Shown here in pieces: positions 36,201 through 48,024 of a DNA stretch of 64,000 nt. Under the pieces are notes generated by a model that had not been told where the DNA came from, searched no databases, and saw only the letters and a list, made by a program, of their open reading frames with translations. A program made the position numbers and the translations under genes. Source of the DNA: Dactylellina haptotyla (lineage: Eukaryota; Ascomycota; Orbiliomycetes; Orbiliales; Orbiliaceae); contig CM062379.1 in assembly GCA_031310005.1 (NCBI GenBank), positions 434,001 to 498,000 of the forward strand, in the 5' to 3' direction. Numbering within the stretch: position 1 is the first letter of the stretch; each line of letters opens with the position of its first letter.

Positions 36201-39200
36201 CTTGTCAAAAATTTTCGTATCGATCGGAGAGGCAATTAGCACCAAAAGTGTATTGTATCCACTCATGTGATACACTCTATCTACCAAGGGCAAAGACGTA
36301 TCTTTTACGAAGACAAACTACGGCTTGTTGAAAAACGCTCCGCATATCGCCAGTTACAGAACATCTCGATATCTCGAATACCGTTTCGAAAGGTACTGGC
36401 GACACGGGAACAACCGTTTTAAACCTCAACCGAGAAGACTTGCAATTTCAAAGAAACGCCATGGCAACAGCTTCGAGATACTTGTGACTAAGTTATAACT
36501 GCGTCGAACAGGCCAAAGTGCTGAAAACCCAGGAAAGGCTTCAGCGCCGACATTACTAGCTCTACGCCATCTTTTTTTTTTTCATGCTCTTCAAACTTTT
36601 CGCCATGATGAACCCAGCCTGCAAACCCCGTTATCCCATCTCAGGAAACTAATACTGCAGCTTAGTGTGTCCTGCATGTATCTGCTGCATCATTGTGCCC
36701 CCGTGTAACCCCTGTCCGCAGAAAACAACTCGCACAACATAGACTCTGCGAGGGAATGGGGCTAGCGGACAGCGTTTAAACGAAACGTCCGGGTCACGGA
36801 TACCTCGTCGATTGGTATCACTGGCCCTACGAAGCGCCCCAGATCAACCGATCTCACAAGTATCGATGACCACTGATTCCTCAACACCATGCCTTTTCCA
36901 TTAACCTGCAGGCAAGCATGCAGGGTAGGTAGCATCCTGAACACAGTATGCTCTTACTTTAAGCCCGATAATTTTATTTTATTTTTCTTCTACACTTTTT
37001 TTTTGGCCCAAACATATACCCAGACCTGCCATCTTCGCTTCCCCCTCTTCCATCCAATTGCATCAACGATCATGGAGGAGAAAACAATTGTCAATTGCAT
37101 GCAATCAACACCCACCCAAGACATTTAAGCCCTAATCGTACACGCTCTCGCCCTTGTGTGGCTTCATGAATCTCGGGGCTAAGAGATCTTTTCCCTGTTG
37201 TTTACCCCGAAGCTTCATGTTACGAATTAAAACTATTTCCTATTACGAAGGTCCCAAGGAACCAGTGGATCTGGTATCTTTCGTCATCCACACCCGGAGC
37301 CCACTTGGTAGTCTAAAGGGGTAACTCTTCCTTAAAACCCACACCACGAGAATCCCGCGCGGTGCCTAGACCTTAGGCGAAAGGAACTTCTTCAGACTTC
37401 GACCCAGCCGGGAAACGAAAGGGAATTGGTTAATCGACAGGGGAAATTCAAGGCACCACCAAACCGCCCTCCCACCACACCACTATCAAAGAACATGCAA
37501 TTTGCCCCATTCAATTGAAAGAAAACAACAGTTCGGGGGGAAATTCTTCGGCTCGGGTAATGGCACAGTAACGCACCCCCAAGAAAAATCCGCTGTGGAA
37601 GTTCTTTTTTCGCGTTGCGCTGTCAACAAAGCCGGGCGATCCAATTTCCGGCCCTGGTTCCTTCTGCCACAGATTCCTCGTGTTTGGCGGTGCATTGGCT
37701 GCGATGACGTCTGGGGAAGGGTAACGGGAAGGCTTAACCTTGCATACTAACAAATATTTCATGCGTGTGTTACCCAAAGTTATCAGATCGTCAACCACCA
37801 GAATAAAAAAATATCTATCCTTCCAAAAGGTTTTTTTTTACTTCGCGGTCAATTTTTTGTCGCTCGCCGAGGCGCCTTTTCTCGAAAATCGCATTTTTAG
37901 AGTGTGGCTCGCCATCAACTAGCGGGGTTTCTCTCTATAACAGACTAACGAGGTCCTCGATGGGCGCGCACTAGATACCGGGCGAAGGAACAACTTCTGC
38001 ATTTGGCTTACAGTGGCGCAAAACTAGAGCAAAATATTCGAGCTCTCTCATAAGGTTTAGACTCTTGTCGTCATTCAACAAAAAAAATGATTTGTTACAA
38101 AAAATGGCGTGTAATGTTTTTTTTTCGCGACCTAACATATCCGGCGCGAGTAACAGCTAAACGGATACCTTTGCCTTTAAAGTTTTGCTTTCGCACGGCT
38201 TGGCCAATTTGTCTTTTCCTAATATATTAGCTTCCCAAGACGCTCTACTGGAATGCCAATCCGTCGATCATACAACCCCGTCTCACGAAATCTGGCGTGT
38301 GCACGCAAATGCAGAATTTTGTTGGTTCGACACGAACGGGAAATGCGGTGGAAATTTAGGGGCGCTTTTCTAGCACGCGCGTTCCGGTCCCCGAATTTGA
38401 CTCCGTTGCTTGTGACGATGGTGAGAACTCTGATCGGTGATCGAGAGTTCTCTTGGTAAGGGAGCCGTCGGGAAGCGGGGCTTTACGGGTCTGGGCATCG
38501 GTATCGGAAAGGGGTAGATTTCTATCTTTGATTCTTTGAAATCCCCTTTTTTTTGACATGACTTCTATCCTGAAAACCTTTGAGCACCGGACTCGGTATA
38601 GGAAGCTCCTTCGAACGACGGTGGTCTGATTTCTCGGTGTTCCAAACTGGCCGATCTGGATTAAGGATGAAACTTTGTTATAAAAAAATTCCCGCTGGTT
38701 CCGATCCGTTGGTGCTCCATGGTAGCACAACTTTGAAAGGCCAGAAATATCGCCCCGTGATCCATTGATACATGCACTAAGCTTCTCGATTTACGAGCTC
38801 TCGAACTATCTGAAATATTACCATGTATCAACAGAGTGTTATCCGCTCAGCCATCGATCGATCTACTTGCACATGTCCAATATTGAGAATCCAAGGATAT
38901 AAGAAATTGCATGCCTAGAAACATACACAAAAGAATATTTTGTCAAATCCCTGGTCTCACAATCTCGAATACATATCCAACAGTCTAAATACTTACCGGC
39001 TAACTTATTCAAGCTATTCGAGGGAAAACTTTTTCATGCACATATACTCGGAACATTCCATAAAACAATCTTAAACCCTTCCCTAGACGCCTACAACTAT
39101 ACCATGTCTCTCGTGAACCAGCTATACCCCTTCACTATTTCGTACTAGCTGACTAAACAAAGTAACTGCAAACCCACAAGCACTTATATATACAACCGCA

Positions 39201-42200
39201 CAGTAGGAAAGGTTTTAAAAATACGGTTACAACAGCAGAAGTATCATGCCATATCAACACCTGAACCCTCGTTCGTCTGCTCGTTCGCAGTACCCGGACC
39301 TTCGGGACGCACAATGAAACCCCAGCCTCCCCTCCAAGGGGTTTTTTATACGTTCACCTACTAATTAAGGTGTTAAAGTACTTTACGCCAAAAAATCTAC
39401 CATGCACTACTTGTATAAATAAATAAAATAAAATATTTGTTTTAGCTTCCCGTCACTAAAGTCTTCACTTACGTATCCCACTCTGGGCGCGGTACCTTGG
39501 CCGGAAGCTCCTGCGGTGTCTTGGTGCGAATGTGTACGCAATCAACCCGATCTCCTTCACGCCTCAGTGGGGCTTATTCGTCAGATAAAGGCACAAGCAT
39601 AGGACTTAGTGAGAGAAAAAATAGAAATCGGAGAGAGCCATTTGCATTCTATCACAGTCATCACGGTAAGCTTGTTTACTTTATTACCTTGCCAGCTGAA
39701 GGAGTTATAATCCCGGCCGGCCGAAAGATGAAAGTATTGCGTTGGCTCCGCACGCGGTGGGTCCGGAATTGACGAGATCCCGACACTGTGCAGACCCGAG
39801 TTATATCCCCTTCACCACCAGTGGGGATACTGCGGAGTTCCCTGGGTCTCTTTGTTTTTTTCGCGACAACCGGTTTTCTTAAACACCGAGATACGATGTT
39901 TAGAAATAAAATGGTTGCGGAAATAAAATAGTTAGATGACTGAAAAAAAAAAAAAATTCCTTTGAGAATACTTTTGTGAAGTTGTGGCTTAGCTAGCTGG
40001 ACCTTTCTGAGCACAACTCATTGTTTCGAAATTTCTCTCAGGTTTATATCTCGAAGCTAAGGTATTCCTAAACCAGCAATTAAACATGTTTCCCGCTTCC
40101 GCGTATCATCGAAAGAAAAACATTGAAAAGCTTTTATTGCTTGAGTAAAAAATTTCACAGAGCTAGCTCAACCGTTGAGGTTTTACGAAATATAAAACAT
40201 ATACCGACGCTATCACCGGGGACAGGTGGCAGCTGCATCCCGCCTGGCGTCGACCTTCGTCTCCAGGGAAGGTCGGCCGAAGATCTAGACTTCGGGAAAG
40301 TCAAAGAACATTGATAGAAGTTCAATTGACCCGAACCAACATTATTATTACTTTGCCTTTATTGCCTGTCACTCAACTGTCAGCCTCCGGCTTCTCCAAC
40401 CCGCGAAAATTATACCTTGTCTCAGACGACAAAACACAAAAAACCGGTTTGGCAGGAAGGTTATATTATATTATTATTCTTTTTTTCTCTCTCCTCCCTC
40501 GTCGACTCCGCTCGCTCGCTTTCTGCTGTACTAGATAATACATTACCAATTGTCAATTGAACATCGTATATCCTTGACAGTCTGGGAGGCGAACGGAAGG
40601 CGAGAACAAGAAAAGTTGGCATCTGCACGATGCAAAATACCCTGGAGCTGAAGAGGCTAAGGTGCTTTCACTTTCGTTTTGGACAGTGTGGTGCTCGTTT
40701 GCATGCGGAATTCGATTCGAACTGCAGACATGGACCCACAATTCCAGGTGTGCATTTTATTACCCCAAACGTTACTGTCATGTCATGTTAATGTAGGTGG
40801 AGAGAAGGGAAAAAAGGGCTTGCTTGTCCACTCGCTTCTCCGTCCAGTCAATGTGAATTTTTTTAGGATCGAAAAAGAAAAATGTAAAAACTCAACCAAA
40901 CTACATACCTCCGTCTCTACTAGCTACTCCTCTCTTTTTCAAAGAGCTGAATTGAAAAAGAAAAGTAAAATAACCCAAAGTTTCCTAAGTCCCCGACTCG
41001 TCGAGTCTTTGGATTTCCTAAATGCGGGTATGGGTTATGCGTATGGCAAGAATGCATAACTCAACAAACCAGCGAATTCGAAGCTACACACATGTGATCG
41101 CACATCGCGAAAAGTTAACCCCACGATATGCTACCTCTCAATTGCTCAACACCACAACTACAACCCTTCCCCTACCAAAAATCTCACCCGACCGAGGGGA
41201 ACACTGCTACAACCACTTCGCTTCGGCAGAACCCAGGGGCTCAAGCCTAAGCATGGGGGTGCCCTCCTCCTCCGTCATTCACAACCTCACAAGGGTGCCG
41301 GTGATGGGTGGGTTGGAATGAGGGAAAGAACACCTCATAGTACCTTGTCGACACACCCATAGACAGGAGGTCCAAATGTTTCAAAGGTGTACCCGGTACG
41401 TCTACGTGCTCTTTTCACTCGCTCTCCTCTCGCGATTCTTGCGTGCGTGTAGGTGGGTGTTTTAAAAATAGCCAAACTAGTAGGACCTGGATGGCAAAAA
41501 GATACGTAGATGCATGCATGCACGTCGATTGAGATCCCGAATGCCGAAAAGAGAGGTGGGTGGTAGGCTCTAAAGCCTTGATGGGAAGGCACAGAAAAAA
41601 AAGACGGGATAAAAAAAATAAAAAATAAAGAAAAGTTGCCCGCTCGCTCTCCATTTTTTGGGCTCTGTTATCGATACGGGGCCAGAAAAGAGGTGGAGAT
41701 CAATCCAGTTTTGATTAATAAACCGAAAGGGAAGAGATAACACAAAAGTAAAAGAAAGATATAAATGCTACCTTGCGCCATGTGATCACTTGCATCTACG
41801 ATTTTGGTGTTTCTTTCCAAATCGACGGTACCACCGCACCGGCGCTCTCTCGGATCTCAGCGAGCTCGAGATAGTGTTCCTGATAACGGAAAAATCTCAT
41901 AACCGCGTGATGATGAAAGAGAAGGAGCTCGATTGAGGTTTTTTTCTCTTTTACACAAAAAGGAACAAAAAGTGAAGATGGCGGGCGAGTCATGGGATTA
42001 CCCTTGAAATTTAATATGATAAGAACAACAAACCTACGTCTTCGGTGTAGATAGCGAAGCCGGCATGATGCCTGCCATAGGCTTACTCTACGAACAAAGA
42101 AACATCGTGACCTCATCCATATCAGCCACGGCTTAAGAATTATCCGCCCGGGGCGTGATATCATGTGAACTTCATTTCCGCCACAAACAAGTTTCCACGA

Positions 42201-43324
42201 TGCTTTTTCTTAATCTTTCTGGAAACCCCAAAAGGTTCCAAGAAAGAAAGGCGCGGGCTCGTTAAGGGTAAGCTTCCCCTTGCAAAGAATCTTAAGATCT
42301 GTGTTGTATGCTCTGCAAATCCTCCAAGAATATTCTCGAGGGGCGAGCGGTGGTTCTGCACACATAGTTGGCCGGCCGACCTGCACGCCGTCAATCTCTG
42401 GGCCATTTTTATAATTTAGGCATGTTCCGTTAAAACTAGTGGCAATACCTATTTTCGCAGGACGTTATAACCTGCGCGATATTGTTAATACGCGTAGTAT
42501 TTGCCATAGATCGTAGGATACATACTATATATACATACATTCTTCGTTCCGTTAAACCGTACGATATACTAGCTATCTGTAATCGTCAATATAACGTTTC
42601 GGCTTCAGCTCCCTATCGGATGCTTTGCCTCTTGAGATAGTGAGATATGACGAGCAAGATGTCACGATACCCCGGATTCGGACTACGGGCCCGAGGAGAG
42701 CCATCAGTCCGAGGAGAGAGGTTGCATCAGGACCATCGGAGTGACATACACAGAACAAAAATACGTTGCTATTAATACTGCTAGTTAACATGGAAGATGG
42801 TAAGCTGCAGGGACATATCAGGGTATGAACGAACTATCATCAAAAATTCAAGAAAGAAAAAGTAAAAGTAAACGTAACCTGCCAAATCCGCACATTTTTT
42901 ATTCCGCTGGTAGCTTCCTTCAAAATCAAAGCCTGGCTATAGTAAGGACATCAAAAGGGACATCAAGCTAAAATGAACGAAAGAAGAGAGACACCAGCCA
43001 AAAGCTGCTCGTAATTAAAGACACAAAAACGGCCCGATAAAAAGCGAAAAATAAAGTTATAGCTAGACAGAGATTCGATAAGAATAAAACTCCATGGAAA
43101 TGCCAAAATATCCCCAGTAAAAGAAAATAAAACAGAAAGGCCAAGGACGGAGCTAAAGATTCTGCGTCCCTGATTCCCAAAATGATACTGAGTCCAACCT
43201 CGATGAACTGCATTCCGCGGGACCGGACGGACATGCTCCAAAAAAGCCATATCGTCCGCGAGCCTTGTTATCTGTTGTCAACGTGATCCAAGGATGTCGT
43301 GATATTTGTGTACTTTTAATGTTT
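33291..43324. other. 10 kb gene-free stretch upstream of the WSC gene
   Basis: The left part (33.3-35.7 kb) probably holds the WSC promoter and a long leader; it is moderately GC-rich with long purine and pyrimidine runs. The rest (35.7-43.3 kb) has no frame with a recognisable domain on either strand. Frames up to about 180 codons (34863-35402 minus, 40679-41059 plus, 41796-42164 minus) look compositional or random. No transposase, reverse transcriptase or terminal repeats were recognised. It could hide long non-coding RNA genes or strongly decayed elements. Confidence 0.5.
35522..35543. repeat. GAA microsatellite
   Basis: About seven GAA units on the plus strand in the gene-free stretch. 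It is the second GAA tract in the window. Confidence 0.75.
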
Positions 43325-45099
43325 TTACATGCCCTCCCAAGCCACATTACCGCCTGCACCGTTAAAGGAACCGACGCCGCTGCCGTAGACTCCTCCCTGC
43401 ACTCTCTCGTTCACGACCTTGCCCCAGACTCTCCGCGCGTTGTCGTACTCACTCCCGCCGTTCGCCATGCCCTTTGCGACGACCTCCACGATTTCGTACC
43501 TGCTCATAGCGATGCCGAATGCACTGCCTTCATCTCCGCCTCTACCTGCTGCGATGTTGACTCTCTGGGGTACGGTTACCAGGAATTCCATCACGTTTGT
43601 GCTACCGACGACATCCCGCAGTCCGTACTCCGTGGATACCAATCCTCTGATCATCATCAAGCTGGCGTGCGCGTTCTCTTTGAGCGCGATTACGCTTGCA
43701 TACTCGACGAGTTTCTTGTAAAAGCTGGGGTTCTTTGCAACATATTCTCTGTAGACCTTCTCGTCGTTTGGTAGGATTGTTGCCAATGTTTTGAGGTAGT
43801 CCGGGTGCGGCGGGGCAAGCGGAATGTCCAGAACGATCTTCAAGATTTCGGTAGCTGGTAAACTAGCTAGCAGATGCAAACTCGGAGTGTGTGGGCCTTG
43901 GCCGGTTGGGCCGGGGATGTATGTTGCAAGTGCTCTCAGGATCTTAGGTAGCAGGTCTTTCGCATCTCGTAGATGGGCGGGGAAGTGTGTCGCGTATGTG
44001 GCGATGTACCTTGCCGACCTGGAGGTCAAGAAGGATGCGGTGAACTGATCAGATTGCTCGCTCGGCGGGGTGGTGTAAAGTGCGATTGTGGTCTGGTGTC
44101 GGTTGTTCGCGATCAGGTATTCCAGACCCTTCGATGTGGAATAGATCTTGTCTTCGGGGCGGGTATTCCTCTCCGGCGTAGGGCAGACGAGGAGGAATTC
44201 GGAATAGAATTCGATGACGGTCATGTACATTAGCACGTCGAATTCCATTTCCACCATTGCTGTGGCGAAGCCGAGGAGTCCGTCCAGGGTGCCTTCGCCT
44301 TCGAATCGTGCTTCGACTTGTGGGAAGTGCGAGCGGGAGACGACTTCCCAATTCATTCCAGCCATTTTGGGAAGCATGGAGAGGAGACGGGCTTGAGCGA
44401 GCGTCCGCTCGGCGCGGGACATGGAGGCGGACTTGTTACGCCAGGAGCAATTGTCGAAGAAGGATTGGTAGATGTCCTTGTCGCCAAACACCCGGCGCCA
44501 GATAAGGCCTTCGCCGACGCCGCCGGGGCCGACGAGGTCGACATTTAGAAGCTCCATGAGGGTTCTGGCGGCGAGATCGGCGACCTCCGTGTTCGAAGCC
44601 ACCAGGGAGAGATTGACAATCGAAGCGACGAGCTCCGGGTGGCTGGCGAGGGAGCGTGCCTCCGAGGGCGAAGCTGTGGCCTTCTGGAGCAGTTTGAGGC
44701 CCATGAGCTGGATGTGGGCGTTCGGGAAGGTGAGAGTTGGGAGGATTTCAGCGGGTGTTGTGAGGTTTAGGAGCTCGCTGAACCGGATAGGTTCGAGGAG
44801 GGTGATGAGGAGCGCGCATAGCGGCTGGGGGCTGCTTGTGAGAGGGAGAGTCTTGGTGAGAAGCGGGAGGAAGATGGGGAGCGAAGCTTTGCGGCTCTCT
44901 TCTGCGATGCGTGTTAGCGTTTCTGCGACGGGGTGGTTGCTATCGATAAGGAGGGGTAAGTAACCAGGAGCGCTTGGGACCACACACCATTTAGCTGTAA
45001 CCGGAAGGTGTCAACGAGTTTGACATCCAAATCGGTGGCATTTGTGAAGCCCTCGAGATGCGCCTGAAGGGCCTTTGCGGTATCAGGCATTCCTGCCAT
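43325..45099 (-). CDS. Hsm3/PSMD5-like proteasome-assembly chaperone with an apparent frameshift
   Basis: The main frame (43325 to about 44983) encodes about 550 residues of helical-repeat type, with PGYLPLLIDSNHPVAETLTR, LCALLITLLEPIRFSEL, HIQLMGLKLLQKA and SLVASNTEVADLAARTL. This fits the ARM/HEAT-like Hsm3/PSMD5 (S5b) family, which helps assemble the 19S proteasome base; fungal copies are often labelled mismatch-repair HSM3. The N-terminus (ATG 45099 or 45090: DTAKALQAHLEGFTNATDLD, VDTFRLQLNGVWSQA) lies in another frame. The switch falls between about 44993 and 44965 and needs one extra base; no intron of normal length fits. Either the assembly lost a base, or the gene is broken, or translation shifts frame. 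The family name comes from remembered patterns. Confidence 0.72.
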
Positions 45100-45559
45100 G
45101 GCGGCGGCGGCGGTGCTGTACGAAAGAAGAAGGGAACCGTGCTCTGTGGCGATGGGTCGAACGGAGAGGGCGGTTAGCGATGGGAGCTGGCCCTTGCTCG
45201 CTTCAAACGGATAGCTGCGCAAGAAGGGTCGTTCCAGCGCGAGTCGCAGCCTGCGTGACGGGAGAGCGGACTTCTCAGAAGCCGACGGGGAGGGCTCGAT
45301 ATATCAGCGGTGATCTCAGTCGGATGGCGGGGGAGGCGGTTGAGATTGAGGTTGAGGTTGAGGTTGAGGAGGTTGAAGCTGGCGAGGTGAGGTTGATTTC
45401 TAACAGGGCAAAAACAGGGGGTTGAAAACAGCACGCAGACCGCCGTCCGCTTTCGGCTTAGACCGCACCGCAACACAATCCGCTTTTTCAGTCACCGCCA
45501 ACCGATCAATCAATCACGACTCCATCTCCCCCGTCGACTCCAGTCTGATATCGCTCGCC
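45100..45559. promoter_or_regulatory. bidirectional promoter region, HSM3-like / RPC31
   Basis: 460 bases separate two divergent starts. On the minus-strand side the frame remains open upstream of 45099 to 45222, so the exact start is uncertain. The region carries a hexanucleotide repeat (listed separately). No TATA box was seen, which fits housekeeping genes. Confidence 0.5.
45339..45368. repeat. (RTTGAG)5 hexanucleotide repeat
   Basis: Five consecutive copies of GTTGAG, with one ATTGAG variant as the second unit, followed by a further imperfect copy to 45377. It sits in the bidirectional promoter. Confidence 0.8.
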
Positions 45560-46404
45560 ATGGCCTTCAGAGGCGGTAGGGGCGGCTTCCGCGGTGGCCG
45601 GGGCGGCAGCTCCAACGGCGGCCCGCTGATGCCCCGCGAGTTCGACGTCAAGCCCGATTTTGGGCCCACCGAACAGTTCCCAGTAAGGCCACTTCCTTCC
45701 CTCGTCATATCTGTGATATAACAACGATCAATGCTAACGTGTATTTCCAGGACTACACGATACCCTTCCAAGACCCTCTCACATCCTCGGAGCGAATACA
45801 TGTCGCCCGCTTCCGTGACCACCGCGAGAAAATCCACAGCGGCCCGCTGTACACCGTCCTCAGCAAGCGCAAGGGCCTCGAAGACCCCTTCGAAGACGTC
45901 GTCACTTACTCCTCCAAGAAATACCACCGACAGAAGCGGAAAGTCCCCAAGCTCGACTCGCGGCCGTACGTATTCGAGTTCTTTCCCGTCGAGCTGTGGG
46001 AAACGATGGATTCCAGTTACGCGGCAGGTGCGGACCGCAGTGTCGTGATCAACGGGAAGAAGGAAAAGAAGAGGCTGTTGATATCTAGTCTCGATACGGC
46101 GTTACCCAACGGAGGCCTCAACGGCGACCAGTCCGACAACTCTGACGACGACGATGAAAAGGAAAAGGAAAAGAAGTCGGTCCTCGCAAAATTGATGAGT
46201 CATAAGGATGAGGACGACGACGGGCTTTCTGGCGGAGACGCCGAGGCCGAGGAAGACGATGAAAGAGAGGATGAAGGGGAGGAAGAAGATGATTACCAGG
46301 ACGACGAAGATGGAGACTACAATGCCGAACAATACTTTGATGACGGCGATGGCGATGTGGACTACGGAGACGATGACGGCGGTGGAGGAGCTTGGTACGA
46401 TTAG
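45560..46404 (+). CDS. RPC31: RNA polymerase III subunit Rpc31 (RPC7/POLR3G family)
   Basis: Two exons (45560-45682, 45751-46404) give 258 residues. Rpc31 is part of the Pol III-specific trimer with Rpc82 and Rpc34, needed for initiation at tRNA and 5S genes. The N-terminus is Gly/Arg-rich (FRGGRGGFRGGRGGSSNGG), typical of the family. After the intron comes DYTIPFQDPLTSSERIHVAR, then KKYHRQKRKVPKLDSRPYVF and FFPVELWETM, a conserved central segment. The last third is very acidic (DDEREDEGEEEDDYQDDEDG) and ends DGDGDVDYGDDDGGGGAWYD, like other fungal C31 tails. An in-frame upstream extension to 45422 lacks a better start and was not used. Confidence 0.82.
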
Positions 46405-46604
46405 TCTACGAAGCAGAGTTGTGTTCCCGCATTTTGTACTATATATTTCCACAATTCGGTCGTGGAAAACGCATGGGGTTCATTTTACCACAAAATTTGT
46501 GCATGTTTGTATATTCAGAGGCACGGCGACGGAGTTCTTCGATTTCTTATATTAACAGCTTCCTTCTCTCACAACTAATATCATCCTGTGGAATCAATTC
46601 TGTC

Positions 46605-48024
46605 TCAAAAGCCCTGCTGTCTATGCCACTTTTCCTCCCACCCCGCGAAGAACGGCGCCTCGTCAAGCGTCTTGACTTCCTTCCCCTCCTCCCACATACC
46701 CATTTCCACTTGCCGCCTCCTCATCCGCTCTAACATTGGCACTGCCACATGCTCCGCGTGCCATGTCCCTTTATACTTGATAATCTTCCTATTGCCTTCC
46801 TTCACCACCTTCTCTACAAGAGCTGGGATCCCGGGTTCATCCTCAAACTCTTTCAACGGTGTAAATAGCGCCTTGTAGTTAAACACAATACCCCCAGAAA
46901 GCGGTAGCCGCCTCAACGTCTGCCAGTCCACCCGCAGTGTTAATTCATCCTCCGTCAGGTTCGGGTCCTGTGTGCCCCTCAGCGCATCCAACTCCGGCCC
47001 GTCTAGCATGTACAGCGGTTCTCCGATTTCGATCCCCCATGAGCCCCGTTGTATAGGTTTATCCGGCGCCATTTTCGAGAAATATCTATATATCCGTGAA
47101 CATGAAATACCACAATTTAGCAACCACTCCCTCAAAAAATGACAAATAAAGTGCAACAGAGAAAAAAAGGTAGAGATAACAGAAAAAAACCTACCGATCC
47201 ATACTCATCCCCATCTTCTCCTTATAATCCGGCACAACCCCATGAATATCCTCCAAACACTTCCCAATCTTCGTCCCCAAATCCCACCCGATACTGCTAC
47301 ATATAACCCCCGCCATAAACACATACTTCCCACCAACCCTCTCATCGGGCATCACAATCGCAAAGTCCTCCGGCACATTCTCAAACACCAACATCAACGG
47401 ATCCACCTCGCCAATCACAAACTCTCGATCTAATATCCCATTACGCAGGACCGTTTTCTCCGAATTGAGCGAGAAGTACCGCGGATACCGCGCGCAGAGA
47501 AACTGCACAACGAGCTCCATCACCTCTCTACACGCCAGCGAGAGTTTGCCGTCCGCTGTGTCGGGAAGGGAATCGATTATTCGCTTGCCGTGCTGCTCGT
47601 GGAGATTCTTACGTTGTTGTAGACGGGCGGTGTACGTGCTTTCCAGTTCGAGCCACCAGTCTGGTTCTAGCTTTCTTAGCGCCATGGTTTGGTGGTACGC
47701 CCAACGGAAGGGGCGGTAGGGTCGCGGTTTGGCGGTGGTGATGTTGAATTCGTGGTATGGTTTGGGGAGCGGGACGCCGGTTAGAGCTGCGTAGTCTGGG
47801 AAACGACCGAAAGAGGCGATTTCTGCGGGGGTGTAGAGTTTGAAAGGAGCGGGTGCAGAAGGGGGAGCGGGGTTTGCTGGTATCAGTGGGTGATTTGGCG
47901 CTTTCTCTGGTAAGAAATTGGAATTCTGGCGTGGTATGCGTCTTCTATTCGGGTGGAATAGGTAGAATAGTATTGCGCTCGCGGCGACGCACACGAGCAG
48001 GTATATTGCCGCATCCGGAATCAT
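46605..48024 (-). CDS. DUF3445 / HODM-alpha-like protein with N-terminal membrane anchor
   Basis: Two exons (47195-48024, 46605-47085), joined in phase 2 across a 109-nt intron, give 436 residues. The family (PF11927) includes the alpha subunit of haem-dependent oxidative N-demethylase; the fungal members are uncharacterised. Residues about 5-24 form a membrane anchor (AIYLLVCVAASAILFYLF), followed by a basic Pro-rich linker. Family landmarks are FRWAYHQTMALRKLEPDWWL (about 105-125), the CSSIGWDLGTKIGKCLEDIH block (about 240-260) and, across the splice, MSMDRYFSKMAPDKPIQRGSW. TLRRLPLSGGIVFNYKALFT lies near residue 335. The conserved Cys-x-x-x-Gly-Trp motif and the R..W segment support the call. 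A membrane anchor suggests an ER-bound haem enzyme, but that is inference. Confidence 0.85.

Noticed and set aside
42963-43250. Hydrophobic minus-strand frame just downstream of the HSM3-like gene
   Set aside because: Overlaps a second equally hydrophobic frame and is T-rich on that strand; it lies in the presumed 3' region of the gene.
44942-44993. A 43-48 nt intron to reconcile the two frames of the HSM3-like gene
   Set aside because: The GTGTGT donor version does not restore frame, and the version that does uses a GTCCCA donor, is only 43 nt and removes the conserved PGYLPLLID segment.
45339-45377. Possible telomere-like repeat (GTTGAG)
   Set aside because: Does not match the fungal TTAGGG repeat and is a short internal microsatellite.
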